This document shows positions 8,794-16,302 of a stretch of DNA of 64,000 bases, piece after piece; position 1 is the stretch's first letter, and every line of letters starts with the position of its first letter. The position numbers and the translations under genes are program-made. The notes under the pieces are model-generated. The model made no database searches. It was not told where the DNA came from and worked only from the letters and a program-made list of their open reading frames with translations. This stretch comes from Streptomyces sp. ADI95-17 (GTDB lineage Bacteria > Actinomycetota > Actinomycetes > Streptomycetales > Streptomycetaceae), in NCBI RefSeq assembly GCF_003846175.1, contig NZ_ML123046.1:944407-1008406 (forward strand), given 5' to 3'.

Positions 8794-8979
8794 TGGCCCG
8801 ACAGTTGCGCATGCGCCGGACGGGGGCGGGCGGGGTGGGGGCATTGTTCCGCCTCGCCCGTCGGCGCAGCCGCATTCCGGCAACTACTGTCCACTATGGC
8901 GCTGTTGGCGACGAGAGGTGGCTGTGTGAGGTGATGTGGCTGTGCCGTGACGGTTGGGTCGTTGCTGCGGGCGGGGGCG

Positions 8980-9522
8980 TCACCACTGGCGGCGTACGGT
9001 CGCTTTGCTGCCGGTCACCAGGCTTGCCGGTGGAACGTCATCGGCCACGACCGCGCCGGCGGCGATCACGGCATCACGGCCGATGCTGACACCGGGCAGG
9101 ATCGTGGCGCCGGCACCGATCCACACGTTCTCCGCCACGTCGATGGGTGCGCCGGTGAGGTACAGCCGTCGCTCCTCGGGATCGACCGGGTGGCCGCTGG
9201 TGATGAACGTGACCTTCGGGCCGATCATCACGCGCTGGCCGAGCCGGATGCCGGCGTAGTCCAGGAACGTGCAGTTCTGGTTGATGAACACGCGCTCGGC
9301 AAGGTCGAGGTTGAGGCCGTGATCCGTGTAGAAGGGCGGATAGATCGTTACTCTCGGCGGCAGCGGCTTGCCGAGGATCTGCTCGAACAGTTCTGCTTTG
9401 CCCGCTTCGTCATCGAAGGGCAGGACGTTGAGGCGGGAGGTGAGCTCGGTGACCTGTAGGACTCTCTCGGCCATGGCCTGGAACTCGTCGCTGTGGATGC
9501 GCATGAGACGGTCGCTGGACAT
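8980..9522 (-). CDS. Maltose/galactoside O-acetyltransferase family protein
   Basis: A 180-residue left-handed beta-helix acetyltransferase. The N-terminal MAC domain (residues ~5-60, ERVLQVTELTSRLNVLPFDD) leads into hexapeptide repeats. NQNCTFLDY, TSGHPVDPEER (with the catalytic His of TSGHP) and ENVWIGAGATILPGVSIGRD match the maltose acetyltransferase/NodL pattern. It transfers acetyl from acetyl-CoA to a sugar or thiogalactoside hydroxyl; the natural acceptor is unknown. The frame stays open upstream, but the ATG at 9522 has an excellent AGAAGGAGT ribosome site and gives the family-typical length. It lies downstream of, and in the same direction as, the lysR gene. Confidence 0.92.
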   Translation of the reverse strand: MSSDRLMRIHSDEFQAMAERVLQVTELTSRLNVLPFDDEAGKAELFEQILGKPLPPRVTIYPPFYTDHGLNLDLAERVFINQNCTFLDYAGIRLGQRVMIGPKVTFITSGHPVDPEERRLYLTGAPIDVAENVWIGAGATILPGVSIGRDAVIAAGAVVADDVPPASLVTGSKATVRRQW

Positions 9523-9658
9523 GCCGCGACTCCTTCTGGGTGTGCCGGGTGGCTGGGCTGGACTGAGCAGGGCCGGACGGGACCGGATGAGAGCGGGTGG
9601 GACTCGCTGGTTGCTGACGGAGGCGGACGTCGGGCAGCCCGGTCGAGTCACCTTCGCC

Positions 9659-9683
9659 GAGGTCGAGGTCGAGGTCGAGGTCG
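9659..9683. repeat. Tandem hexamer repeat
   Basis: Four near-perfect consecutive copies of a GAGGTC hexamer lie in the 170-base gap between the lysR stop and the acetyltransferase start. No function is evident. Confidence 0.6.
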
Positions 9684-9692
9684 CATTCGCGG

Positions 9693-10676
9693 TCAGGGGC
9701 GGGGTCGCGGTCCGCGAGCGTTTTCGGTGTTGTCGCCGCCGCGTTGTGGCGTCGTTGCCCAGGACGGGAGCCAGGCCGTGTCGGGGAGTCTTGGCAGGGT
9801 TCCGAGGTGGGCGATCACGCCGCGGAGTTCTGGATGCGGATTCGCACTCGGGAGGATGAGCGAGAGCGGGTACGCGAGGATCGGGTCGACGACGGGGATG
9901 CGGCGCAGGTCGTGATGGGTCGGCCACATGTACCGGTCGCGTGCCCCGACCAGCGTGGCCACGTCCGTCGACTCCGCGAGGGTGTCCAGGAGCACTTCGT
10001 CTCCGAAGTGCGGGCCCGCCGCGTCGATGCGCAGGTCGAAGGCGGTGGCGAGTTGATCGTAGAAATCCGCCCATTCGCTGCCGGGTGCGATACCCGGCAC
10101 CCAGATCCGGTGCTTGCGCAATTGCGGCGGCGTCAGCCTTCGCGCGGTGGCGAGTGGATGTCTCGGGCCGACGAGAAGCTCCAGCGGGGTGTCGAACGCG
10201 TGGATCATCTGCAGGCCGGGCGGCAGCGCGGCCGGGTCGGTGACGGTACGGAACGAGGCATCGATGTCGCCTGCTTCGATGGCGGCGACCGCCACGCGCG
10301 GGTCGTTGACTCTGAGGGTCACCACGTCCAGATTGGTTTCGGGATGCGACCGCCAATAGTCGTGCAGAACGACGGCCTGCGCGCTTCGCAGGCCCAGAAC
10401 ATCGATCCGAAGGGCCCGGGAGCCGGGCCTGACCGCGGTGATGGCGCGTTCTACACCTGCGACGATGCTCTGCGCATGGGGGAGAAGAGCCTGACCGTCG
10501 AGCGTCAGCTCAACCCCTCGGGCGGTACGTGTGAACAGGCGGACTTCCAGCTCGCGCTCCAGGGAGGCGATCCGCTTGGATACCGCCTGCTGTGTCACGC
10601 CCAGCTCGTCGGCCGCATGCTGGAACTGTCCGAGTTCGGCCGCCCGGACGAACGATCGCAACGTGTTGGTGTCCAC
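9693..10676 (-). CDS. LysR-family transcriptional regulator
   Basis: A 327-residue regulator. The N-terminal winged HTH (MDTNTLRSFVRAAELGQFQH, then AADELGVTQQAVSKRIASLE, residues ~1-60) is followed by the linker and a periplasmic-binding-like effector domain (~90-290). The last ~30 residues are basic and proline-rich and probably disordered. It precedes the acetyltransferase gene in the same direction, which is unlike the usual divergent LysR layout, so its target cannot be inferred from position. The effector is unknown. Confidence 0.92.
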   Translation of the reverse strand: MDTNTLRSFVRAAELGQFQHAADELGVTQQAVSKRIASLERELEVRLFTRTARGVELTLDGQALLPHAQSIVAGVERAITAVRPGSRALRIDVLGLRSAQAVVLHDYWRSHPETNLDVVTLRVNDPRVAVAAIEAGDIDASFRTVTDPAALPPGLQMIHAFDTPLELLVGPRHPLATARRLTPPQLRKHRIWVPGIAPGSEWADFYDQLATAFDLRIDAAGPHFGDEVLLDTLAESTDVATLVGARDRYMWPTHHDLRRIPVVDPILAYPLSLILPSANPHPELRGVIAHLGTLPRLPDTAWLPSWATTPQRGGDNTENARGPRPRP

Positions 10677-10774
10677 TGGCCCATCCTAGGTGCGCCCAAC
10701 CAATCGTTGTGGCTCGCCGGGGATCGGTTGGTTCGCGCTGGGACGGGGCGCCGCGGGCGGCGCCCCGCAAGGCA

Positions 10775-11020
10775 CTACGCGCCCGGATCCCAGGCCAGGA
10801 GATGGTCGAAGAGGCGGCGGACGCCGTCGAGCTTGAGGGAATCCATCGGGATACGGCCGTAGAAGGCCAGGACCAGATCACCGGCCGTGCCCCGGGCCGA
10901 GGCGTCGGCCATGTCCGGGGCCTCGTCGGCAGTGGCGACGGGGTTGGCGCCGGGCAGGGACAGGCGGGCGGGCCGGGCAGGGGGAGAGGTGGCGGGCCCC
11001 GCGGCGACGGTGGTGGCTCA
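10775..11020 (-). pseudogene. C-terminal remnant of an MDMPI-family mycothiol-dependent enzyme
   Basis: The minus-strand frame from a TGA at about 11022 down to the TAG at 10775 ends in MADASARGTAGDLVLAFYGR, then IPMDSLKLDGVRRLFDHLLA and WDPGA. This is the characteristic end of MDMPI_C domains (RGTA.DL.L.LYGR.P.D.L...GD..L...L.W.P). Only ~80 residues remain, with no start codon and no N-terminal metal-binding domain. It abuts the end of the aspartate decarboxylase gene. It is shorter than, and distinct from, the intact family member at 5514-6275. Confidence 0.7.
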
Positions 11021-11031
11021 GAAGACGGGGG

Positions 11032-12681
11032 TCAGGACTCCGACGCCCGCCACTCCTCCGCGTAGTTGTTGAAGATCTCCCGCAGGTGATGCCCGATCTT
11101 CAGGTAGTCCAGATCGTCCAGGTTGGCGAGCGAGACGCGGACCGACCACTCCGGGCCCTCGAAGCCGCCCCCGTTGAGCAGCACCACGCCTGTCTGCTGG
11201 GCGAGGCGGAACAGTGGGTCGATGGGCTCGTAGTTCTTGTCGAGGAAGGCTGCGAACGATTCGCCGTGTTCGAGTTGGGCCTGTGCCATCAGGTCCAGCT
11301 CGATGTAGTAGCCGGCCCGGTGCGGATCGTTGGCGATCTTCATCCGGGCGCCCTCCAGCAGGAGTTGGAGGCGCTGCTGCACGATGGCGCGGATCCGCCG
11401 CTTGTAGGCCTGGCCCTCGTCGAGCATGCCGAACAGGGAGAACAGGGAGAGCATGACCTGCTGCGGGAGCGAGAGGCCCGCGGTGTGGTTGAGCGAGACC
11501 TGGCGGGAGTCGGCGACCAGCCGGTCGATGAATTTGATCTTCTCCGGTTCCAGGCTCAGCGTTCCGTACCGCCTGCTGAGGCTGTCCTTGTCCGCCTGCG
11601 GAAGGGAGGCGATCCGTGCGTCGATGACGTTGTCGTCGTGCAGGCCGATGACGCCCAGTCGCCAGCCCGTGCAGCCGTAGTGCTTCGAGTACGAGTAGAC
11701 GAGGAGGGTGTTGCGGGGCAGGTCGGCGGCGAGGGACCGGAAGCCGTCCACGAACGTTCCGTACACGTCGTCCGTGACGATGAGCAGGTCCGGGTTCTTC
11801 GTCGCGACGATGTCCTTGAGCTGGTCCGTCACCCGTCGGCTGAGGGCCAGGGAAGGCGGGTTGGAGGGGTTGACCAGACAGACCAGCTTGATCTCCGGGT
11901 CCGCGAGCTTGTCGATCTCCTCGGCCGGGTAGCGCCACTCGCGCACGCCCACCTCGGCGAACATGTTGGCCTCCACGTACGTCACGTCGAACTCGTACGT
12001 GTCCAGCTCGGGGATCTCGATGTACGGGGTGAACACGGGGACCATCAGCGCGATCCTGTCGCCCTTGTGCAGGATCCCGTTCTTCATGAGCGAGTCGAAG
12101 ATGTAGCACATGGCGGCGGTGCCGCCCTCGGTCGCGAAGTACGAGAAGTCCCCGGCCGGCGGCTCCTTGGCGAACAGCTCGTCCGCGACGTAGCCGCGGA
12201 CGATCTCCTGGGTGTGGTGCAGGATGCGGTCCGGCACCGGATAGTTGTCGCCGACCGAGCTGTCGGTCAGTTCGTGGACGAAGGCGTCCTTGTCGAAACC
12301 GAAGCGCGACACCGCGGACTCGACGCATTTCTGGAGGAGTTCGATGCCGGGAAGGCCCGGGTGCTGCCGTACGAAGGCGTCGAAGCGGTCGCCGGAACCC
12401 ACCAGCTCCGGCATGCCACCGAGGTTGTCAGCCGTCCACACGCGGCGGGATTCGGTGACTGCGAAGCAGCCGAGCGCGTAGAACGCCTCACGGGGCCCGG
12501 TGGCGACCCAGTTCGGGTTGCCGCGGCCCGCGTTGAGCATCTGGACACTCGACTTGTCCTTCTGGCCGGGCCTGTCGGCCTGTGCCTCCTGGGCGAGTCC
12601 GATGAAGACGTTCTTCAGCTCGAAGGGGGACAGCCGGGCGTACTGCTGGATCTGCTCGCGGGTCAGGCTCGTCTTGTGCAT
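11032..12681 (-). CDS. asdA: Bifunctional aspartate transaminase/aspartate 4-decarboxylase
   Basis: A 549-residue PLP enzyme of fold type I that converts L-aspartate to L-alanine and CO2, with side transaminase activity. The length (~530-550) is that of AsdA/AspD rather than ordinary aminotransferases (~400). Visible features are the N-terminal extension with LNAGRGNPNW, FSYFATEGGTAAM for cofactor-phosphate contacts, VNPSNPPS, VTDDVYGTF and the PLP-lysine block YSYSKHYGCTGWRLG. The C-terminal R in WSVRVSLANL should bind the alpha-carboxylate. It lies just downstream of aspT, so the pair forms the aspartate:alanine exchange cycle, in which intracellular decarboxylation consumes a proton. Confidence 0.95.
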   Translation of the reverse strand: MHKTSLTREQIQQYARLSPFELKNVFIGLAQEAQADRPGQKDKSSVQMLNAGRGNPNWVATGPREAFYALGCFAVTESRRVWTADNLGGMPELVGSGDRFDAFVRQHPGLPGIELLQKCVESAVSRFGFDKDAFVHELTDSSVGDNYPVPDRILHHTQEIVRGYVADELFAKEPPAGDFSYFATEGGTAAMCYIFDSLMKNGILHKGDRIALMVPVFTPYIEIPELDTYEFDVTYVEANMFAEVGVREWRYPAEEIDKLADPEIKLVCLVNPSNPPSLALSRRVTDQLKDIVATKNPDLLIVTDDVYGTFVDGFRSLAADLPRNTLLVYSYSKHYGCTGWRLGVIGLHDDNVIDARIASLPQADKDSLSRRYGTLSLEPEKIKFIDRLVADSRQVSLNHTAGLSLPQQVMLSLFSLFGMLDEGQAYKRRIRAIVQQRLQLLLEGARMKIANDPHRAGYYIELDLMAQAQLEHGESFAAFLDKNYEPIDPLFRLAQQTGVVLLNGGGFEGPEWSVRVSLANLDDLDYLKIGHHLREIFNNYAEEWRASES

Positions 12682-12718
12682 GGTGTTTTCCTTACGTCCT
12701 TGTGTCCGTGAGGGGCGC

Positions 12719-12796
12719 TCAGTGGTGGAGTAGGCCGATCGCCACGGTGAGGTAGACCAGCAGCTCGGGGTGGGGCTGGAATTTGCTGCGATTCAC
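12719..12796 (-). CDS. Possible 25-residue ORF resembling the AspT N-terminus
   Basis: Between aspT and the decarboxylase gene, a GTG-initiated minus-strand ORF encodes VNRSKFQPHPELLVYLTVAI and then GLLHH. The PHPELLVYLTVAIGLL stretch resembles the first membrane segment of the AspT just upstream (DHPELVLFASLALGHLL). It could be a leftover of a second antiporter copy, since some bacteria carry two adjacent aspT genes, or a small hydrophobic peptide in the operon. The ribosome site is weak and G-rich. Evidence is limited to this local similarity. Confidence 0.35.
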   Translation of the reverse strand: MNRSKFQPHPELLVYLTVAIGLLHH

Positions 12797-12825
12797 GAAA
12801 TCGCCCCCCGGGGCTCTCCGATCTG

Positions 12826-14502
12826 TCAGGAACCGAGGATGCCGACGAGCACCGGGCCGGTCAGGGGGAGCAGGAAGTTGGAGAGGGCGTAGGTGATGGT
12901 GTAGCCGAGCATCGGCACCGACGACTGCGCCACCTGGGTGACGGCGGTGATCGCGGGCGTGGAGCACTGCTGGCCCGCGATGGCGCCGATGAGGAGCGGT
13001 TTCTCGATGCGGAGGAGCTTGAGGCCGACGACGAGCGAGATCGTCGCGGGGATCAGCACCATGGCGATCCCGGCGAACGGCAGCAGCGCCCCGTACTCCT
13101 TGAGCAGTGGCCAGGCCTGCGGTCCCGACACCAGACCGGTGCAGGCGATGAAGACCGCGAGCCCCATGTCCTTGATGGTGGCGGCGGCCTGCGGCGGGAA
13201 CGCCCCGAAGGTCTGGCTGCGCGAGCGGAACCAGCCGAAGAGCAGCCCCGAGACGAGACAGCCGCCGCCGGTGCCGAGGGACAGCGGTACGTCGCCGAAC
13301 TTCACCACGACCTGTCCGAGCAGCGAACCGGCCGCGATGCCGAGCCCGAGGTAGATGAAGTCGGTGGCGTCGTTCCTGACCACGGAGCCGAGCTTCGCGA
13401 CCAGTTTGTTGAGGCCCGAACGGGCACCCACCAGGGTCAGCACATCACCGCGGTGCACGACCGTGTCACCGTTCGCGGGCAGTTCCTGACCGGTGCGCGT
13501 GACGTCGGTGACGTACACGCCGGCCGAGAGGAACTCGGGATTCTCGCGCTGGATCCGGTCGATCGTCTTGCCGTCGTTGGACTTGCGGGTGATCGACACC
13601 TGCTCGGTCGCGAGAGGGGAATCGAGGCCGGGGACGCCCGGTGTCTCCGGGCCGATGAGCCGCCCCGCCTCGATGGTCTGCGCGCGCCGGCCGACCACGA
13701 GGACCAGGTCGGAGAGGGTGAGCCGGAGATCGGGGGAGGGCGTGAGGACCTTGCTGCCGCGCTTGACGGACTCGATGGTGATCCGCTCGTCGAGGGCGGA
13801 CTCCAGGTTTCCCACGGTACGGCCGTCGGCGGTGGTCACCAGATACGTACGGCCCACCATGGTCGGCAGTGCGGGGCGCTCGTCCGGTTCCAGGGTGCCG
13901 CTGCTGCGGGTGCGCTCCCACAGTTCCCGGGCGGCGTCGCGCAGGTTGATGCGCAGCATCATCGGCATGATCTGGCTGGTGTAGAGGACGATCGTGATCA
14001 GGCCGAAGAGGTAGCAGACCGTGTACGCGGTGGCGACGTTGCCCTGGTACTCGGATACCTGCTGGGCGGTCAGACCACTGAGTTTGCCGATGGACTCGGT
14101 GGCCGTACCGACGACGGCGGACTCGGTGGCGGCACCGGCCAGGATGCCGGAGGCGGTGCCGACGTCGAGGTCGAACCCCTTGGCGAGGCCGAAGGCGATG
14201 CCGAGGGCACAGACCAGTTCGATCCCGCACAGCACGAAGAAGCGCAGGCTCTTCTTGTTGAGGTTGCGGAAGAACTGGGGCCCGGCCATGTAGCCGAGGG
14301 CGAAGATGAACAGCGCGAAGAACACGGTCTTCACGTCGTCGGAGACTTGCGCCTTGGTCCAGGCGCCGAGGAGCAGGGAAACGATGAGCGTTCCGCAGAT
14401 GCCGCCCAGTGTCAGCGGCCCGACACGCAGCTTCCCGAGAAGGTGGCCGAGTGCGAGGCTCGCGAACAGAACGAGCTCGGGGTGGTCCTTGAGTACTCCC
14501 AC
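12826..14502 (-). CDS. aspT: Aspartate:alanine antiporter
   Basis: A 558-residue inner-membrane exchanger of the AAEx family. Two blocks of hydrophobic helices (~5-175 and ~385-558) flank a large cytosolic region with two TrkA-C/RCK_C-like domains (~205-285 and ~290-375; VTTADGRTVGNLESALDERI, then VYVTDVTRTGQELPANGDTV). This is the hallmark layout of AspT. It imports aspartate and exports alanine electrogenically; together with the downstream decarboxylase this builds a proton-motive force and removes acid. An AT-rich stretch upstream (about 14515-14545) is a likely promoter region. The intergenic gap of 37 bases plus a tiny ORF before asdA fits one transcription unit. Confidence 0.93.
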   Translation of the reverse strand: MGVLKDHPELVLFASLALGHLLGKLRVGPLTLGGICGTLIVSLLLGAWTKAQVSDDVKTVFFALFIFALGYMAGPQFFRNLNKKSLRFFVLCGIELVCALGIAFGLAKGFDLDVGTASGILAGAATESAVVGTATESIGKLSGLTAQQVSEYQGNVATAYTVCYLFGLITIVLYTSQIMPMMLRINLRDAARELWERTRSSGTLEPDERPALPTMVGRTYLVTTADGRTVGNLESALDERITIESVKRGSKVLTPSPDLRLTLSDLVLVVGRRAQTIEAGRLIGPETPGVPGLDSPLATEQVSITRKSNDGKTIDRIQRENPEFLSAGVYVTDVTRTGQELPANGDTVVHRGDVLTLVGARSGLNKLVAKLGSVVRNDATDFIYLGLGIAAGSLLGQVVVKFGDVPLSLGTGGGCLVSGLLFGWFRSRSQTFGAFPPQAAATIKDMGLAVFIACTGLVSGPQAWPLLKEYGALLPFAGIAMVLIPATISLVVGLKLLRIEKPLLIGAIAGQQCSTPAITAVTQVAQSSVPMLGYTITYALSNFLLPLTGPVLVGILGS

Positions 14503-14731
14503 GGCGGCTCAGCGAATCTCATATAAAGAAATATGGGGCATGGCTGGACAATAGGTGACGGTTCGTGGTGCCGCCACGCGACGCCTGCGGCAGTGGTCAT
14601 CCGGCGGCGAATCGGGCGCAGTTGAGGCGCGCCTGTGCGGGACCGCTGCCGTACGAGGGAAGGTGTTCCGGCGGCCGGGCCCTGTTCACCGTGGGGCCGT
14701 CGCCCCGGCCGCCGGCCGCCGGCCGCCGGAC

Positions 14732-16294
14732 TCAGAGCCCGGTGACCTTGGCGCTCGCCGACAGTTCGTAGGCCAGGGTGACCGTGCGGCGGCTGCCGGG
14801 CGGGAGGGGGATGTCCCAGCGGGCGATGCCCTCGGTGTCGACCGTGTCGGGGGCCGGGGAGCAGGAGTTCTTGTGCAGCCGGATCTCCACCGCCGAGACC
14901 TCGGAGACCGGGATCCGTTCCCGCAGGACGACCACCCGCTCGTCGTGTTCGCCGGGGGCGGAGAACCGGGACAGGTGCAGCCGGATCGTGCGGGTCACCA
15001 CGGTCCGCTGGGTGATTCCGGTGGAGTCGCGGGACTCCTCGGACTGCCGGACCACCCGGTAGTCGTCGCAACTGCCGAAGGCCAGTTCGGCGGGGGCACC
15101 GGGGGCGGTGAAGTCCAGGGTGCCGCGGCCGCTGAATCCGCTGCCGCGGACCAGGTCGACGGGCCCGGCGAGCAGTGCGTGGCCGGACCGGTTGTCGAAC
15201 CGCACCACCTGGGTGACCAGCGGGGACAACTCCGGTGAGCAGGCGTACTCACTGCGCGCGGCCGTGGTGAACGCGGAGAGCGGCACTCGGTGGGCGCGGC
15301 CGTCACCGGGCACCGAGACCGGTGCGGGGGATCGCAGTACGCGCGCCTCGCCGCCGTCGTCCACCCCGGGCAGACCGAGCACGGGTGCCGGGCCGAGGTC
15401 CGCGATGTCCTCCTCGCGCAGTTCGACGGCGACCGTGCGGCGCTCCGCCGCGGAGCGGTCCTTGAGCGTCAGCCGGTCCTCGCCCAGCCGTGGCGGATCG
15501 GTGGCCAGCGCCGAGCGGGCCGTGGACAGGGTCAGCCGTACGTCCGACCAGTCCTCCCCGGTGCGCTGCCAGACCATCGCGTCGGTCTCCAGCGTCAGCG
15601 AGTCCCCGTCGAGCACGGCCCGGTAGGCCGGCCGCCACAGCGCACACGGGGTGAGGTGGCTCAGGCGCAGCCCGACCGGGCCGGCGGCCGCGGTCTCCAC
15701 GGTCAACTCGACATGGCCGACCAGCTCCGCGGGCTCCTCCTCGGCGAGCTGCATGGCCCGCTCGGCCTCCCCGATTCCGGCCGCGATGTCGGCCAACCTG
15801 GCGTCCGCAGCCCGGAGTTGCTCGCTGTATGTGTCGCGCTCCTCGTCCACCCGGTCCAGCTCGCGGGCCCAGCGGTGCTGTTCGGTCTCGCCGGAACCGG
15901 CGCCTTCGCCGATCTCCCGCAGCACGTCGGCGGCGAGGCGGCCGAGCAGGTCGAGGCGGGCCTTCAGCCGGTCGCGTCGCCGGCCCAGGGACAGCCGCTC
16001 CTCTTCGAGGTCGTGTACGCGGTGACGCAGGGCGGAGTCGTCCTCGGTGGGCGGCAGCGGCGCGCGCGGTGTCCAGCTGCGGACGATCCGTACGTCGAGC
16101 ACGGTCGCGTGGTGACCGGCGGTCAGTTCGGCATGGAGGGTCCGGTCGACGGCCAGCGCACTGACCGGCCCGAGACGCAGCCGCTGGACTCCGGCTTCCA
16201 GGTCGAGCACGACGGAGCGTTCGACGTGGGCGCGGTCCTCCAGGCAGGTGACGGCGGTGACGGGGAGAGCGATCGGCTGCTGGGCCGTGGACAT
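14732..16294 (-). CDS. DUF4139/MuiA-family (mucoidy inhibitor A-like) protein
   Basis: A 520-residue protein with an N-terminal DUF4140-like beta domain (TAVTCLEDRAHVERSVVLDL), a central coiled-coil (~105-200; LEEERLSLGRRRDRLKARLD, EERDTYSEQLRAADARLADI) and a C-terminal DUF4139 beta domain (LWRPAYRAVLDGDSLTLETD, WQRTGEDWSDVRLTLSTA). The DUF4139 signature W.P.Y......L.....V.Q.TGEDW..V.L.LSTA is clear. The family is uncharacterised; the name comes from an E. coli mucoidy phenotype. There is no signal peptide. The start at 16294 gives 8 bases from the stop of the upstream paralogue, so the two are co-transcribed. Confidence 0.85.
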   Translation of the reverse strand: MSTAQQPIALPVTAVTCLEDRAHVERSVVLDLEAGVQRLRLGPVSALAVDRTLHAELTAGHHATVLDVRIVRSWTPRAPLPPTEDDSALRHRVHDLEEERLSLGRRRDRLKARLDLLGRLAADVLREIGEGAGSGETEQHRWARELDRVDEERDTYSEQLRAADARLADIAAGIGEAERAMQLAEEEPAELVGHVELTVETAAAGPVGLRLSHLTPCALWRPAYRAVLDGDSLTLETDAMVWQRTGEDWSDVRLTLSTARSALATDPPRLGEDRLTLKDRSAAERRTVAVELREEDIADLGPAPVLGLPGVDDGGEARVLRSPAPVSVPGDGRAHRVPLSAFTTAARSEYACSPELSPLVTQVVRFDNRSGHALLAGPVDLVRGSGFSGRGTLDFTAPGAPAELAFGSCDDYRVVRQSEESRDSTGITQRTVVTRTIRLHLSRFSAPGEHDERVVVLRERIPVSEVSAVEIRLHKNSCSPAPDTVDTEGIARWDIPLPPGSRRTVTLAYELSASAKVTGL

Positions 16295-16302
16295 GGTGGG
16301 TG

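Noticed and set aside
8980..10356. A 458-codon frame extending the acetyltransferase upstream.
   Set aside because: The added sequence is antisense shadow of the lysR gene and spacer; the ATG at 9522 has a strong ribosome site and gives the family length.
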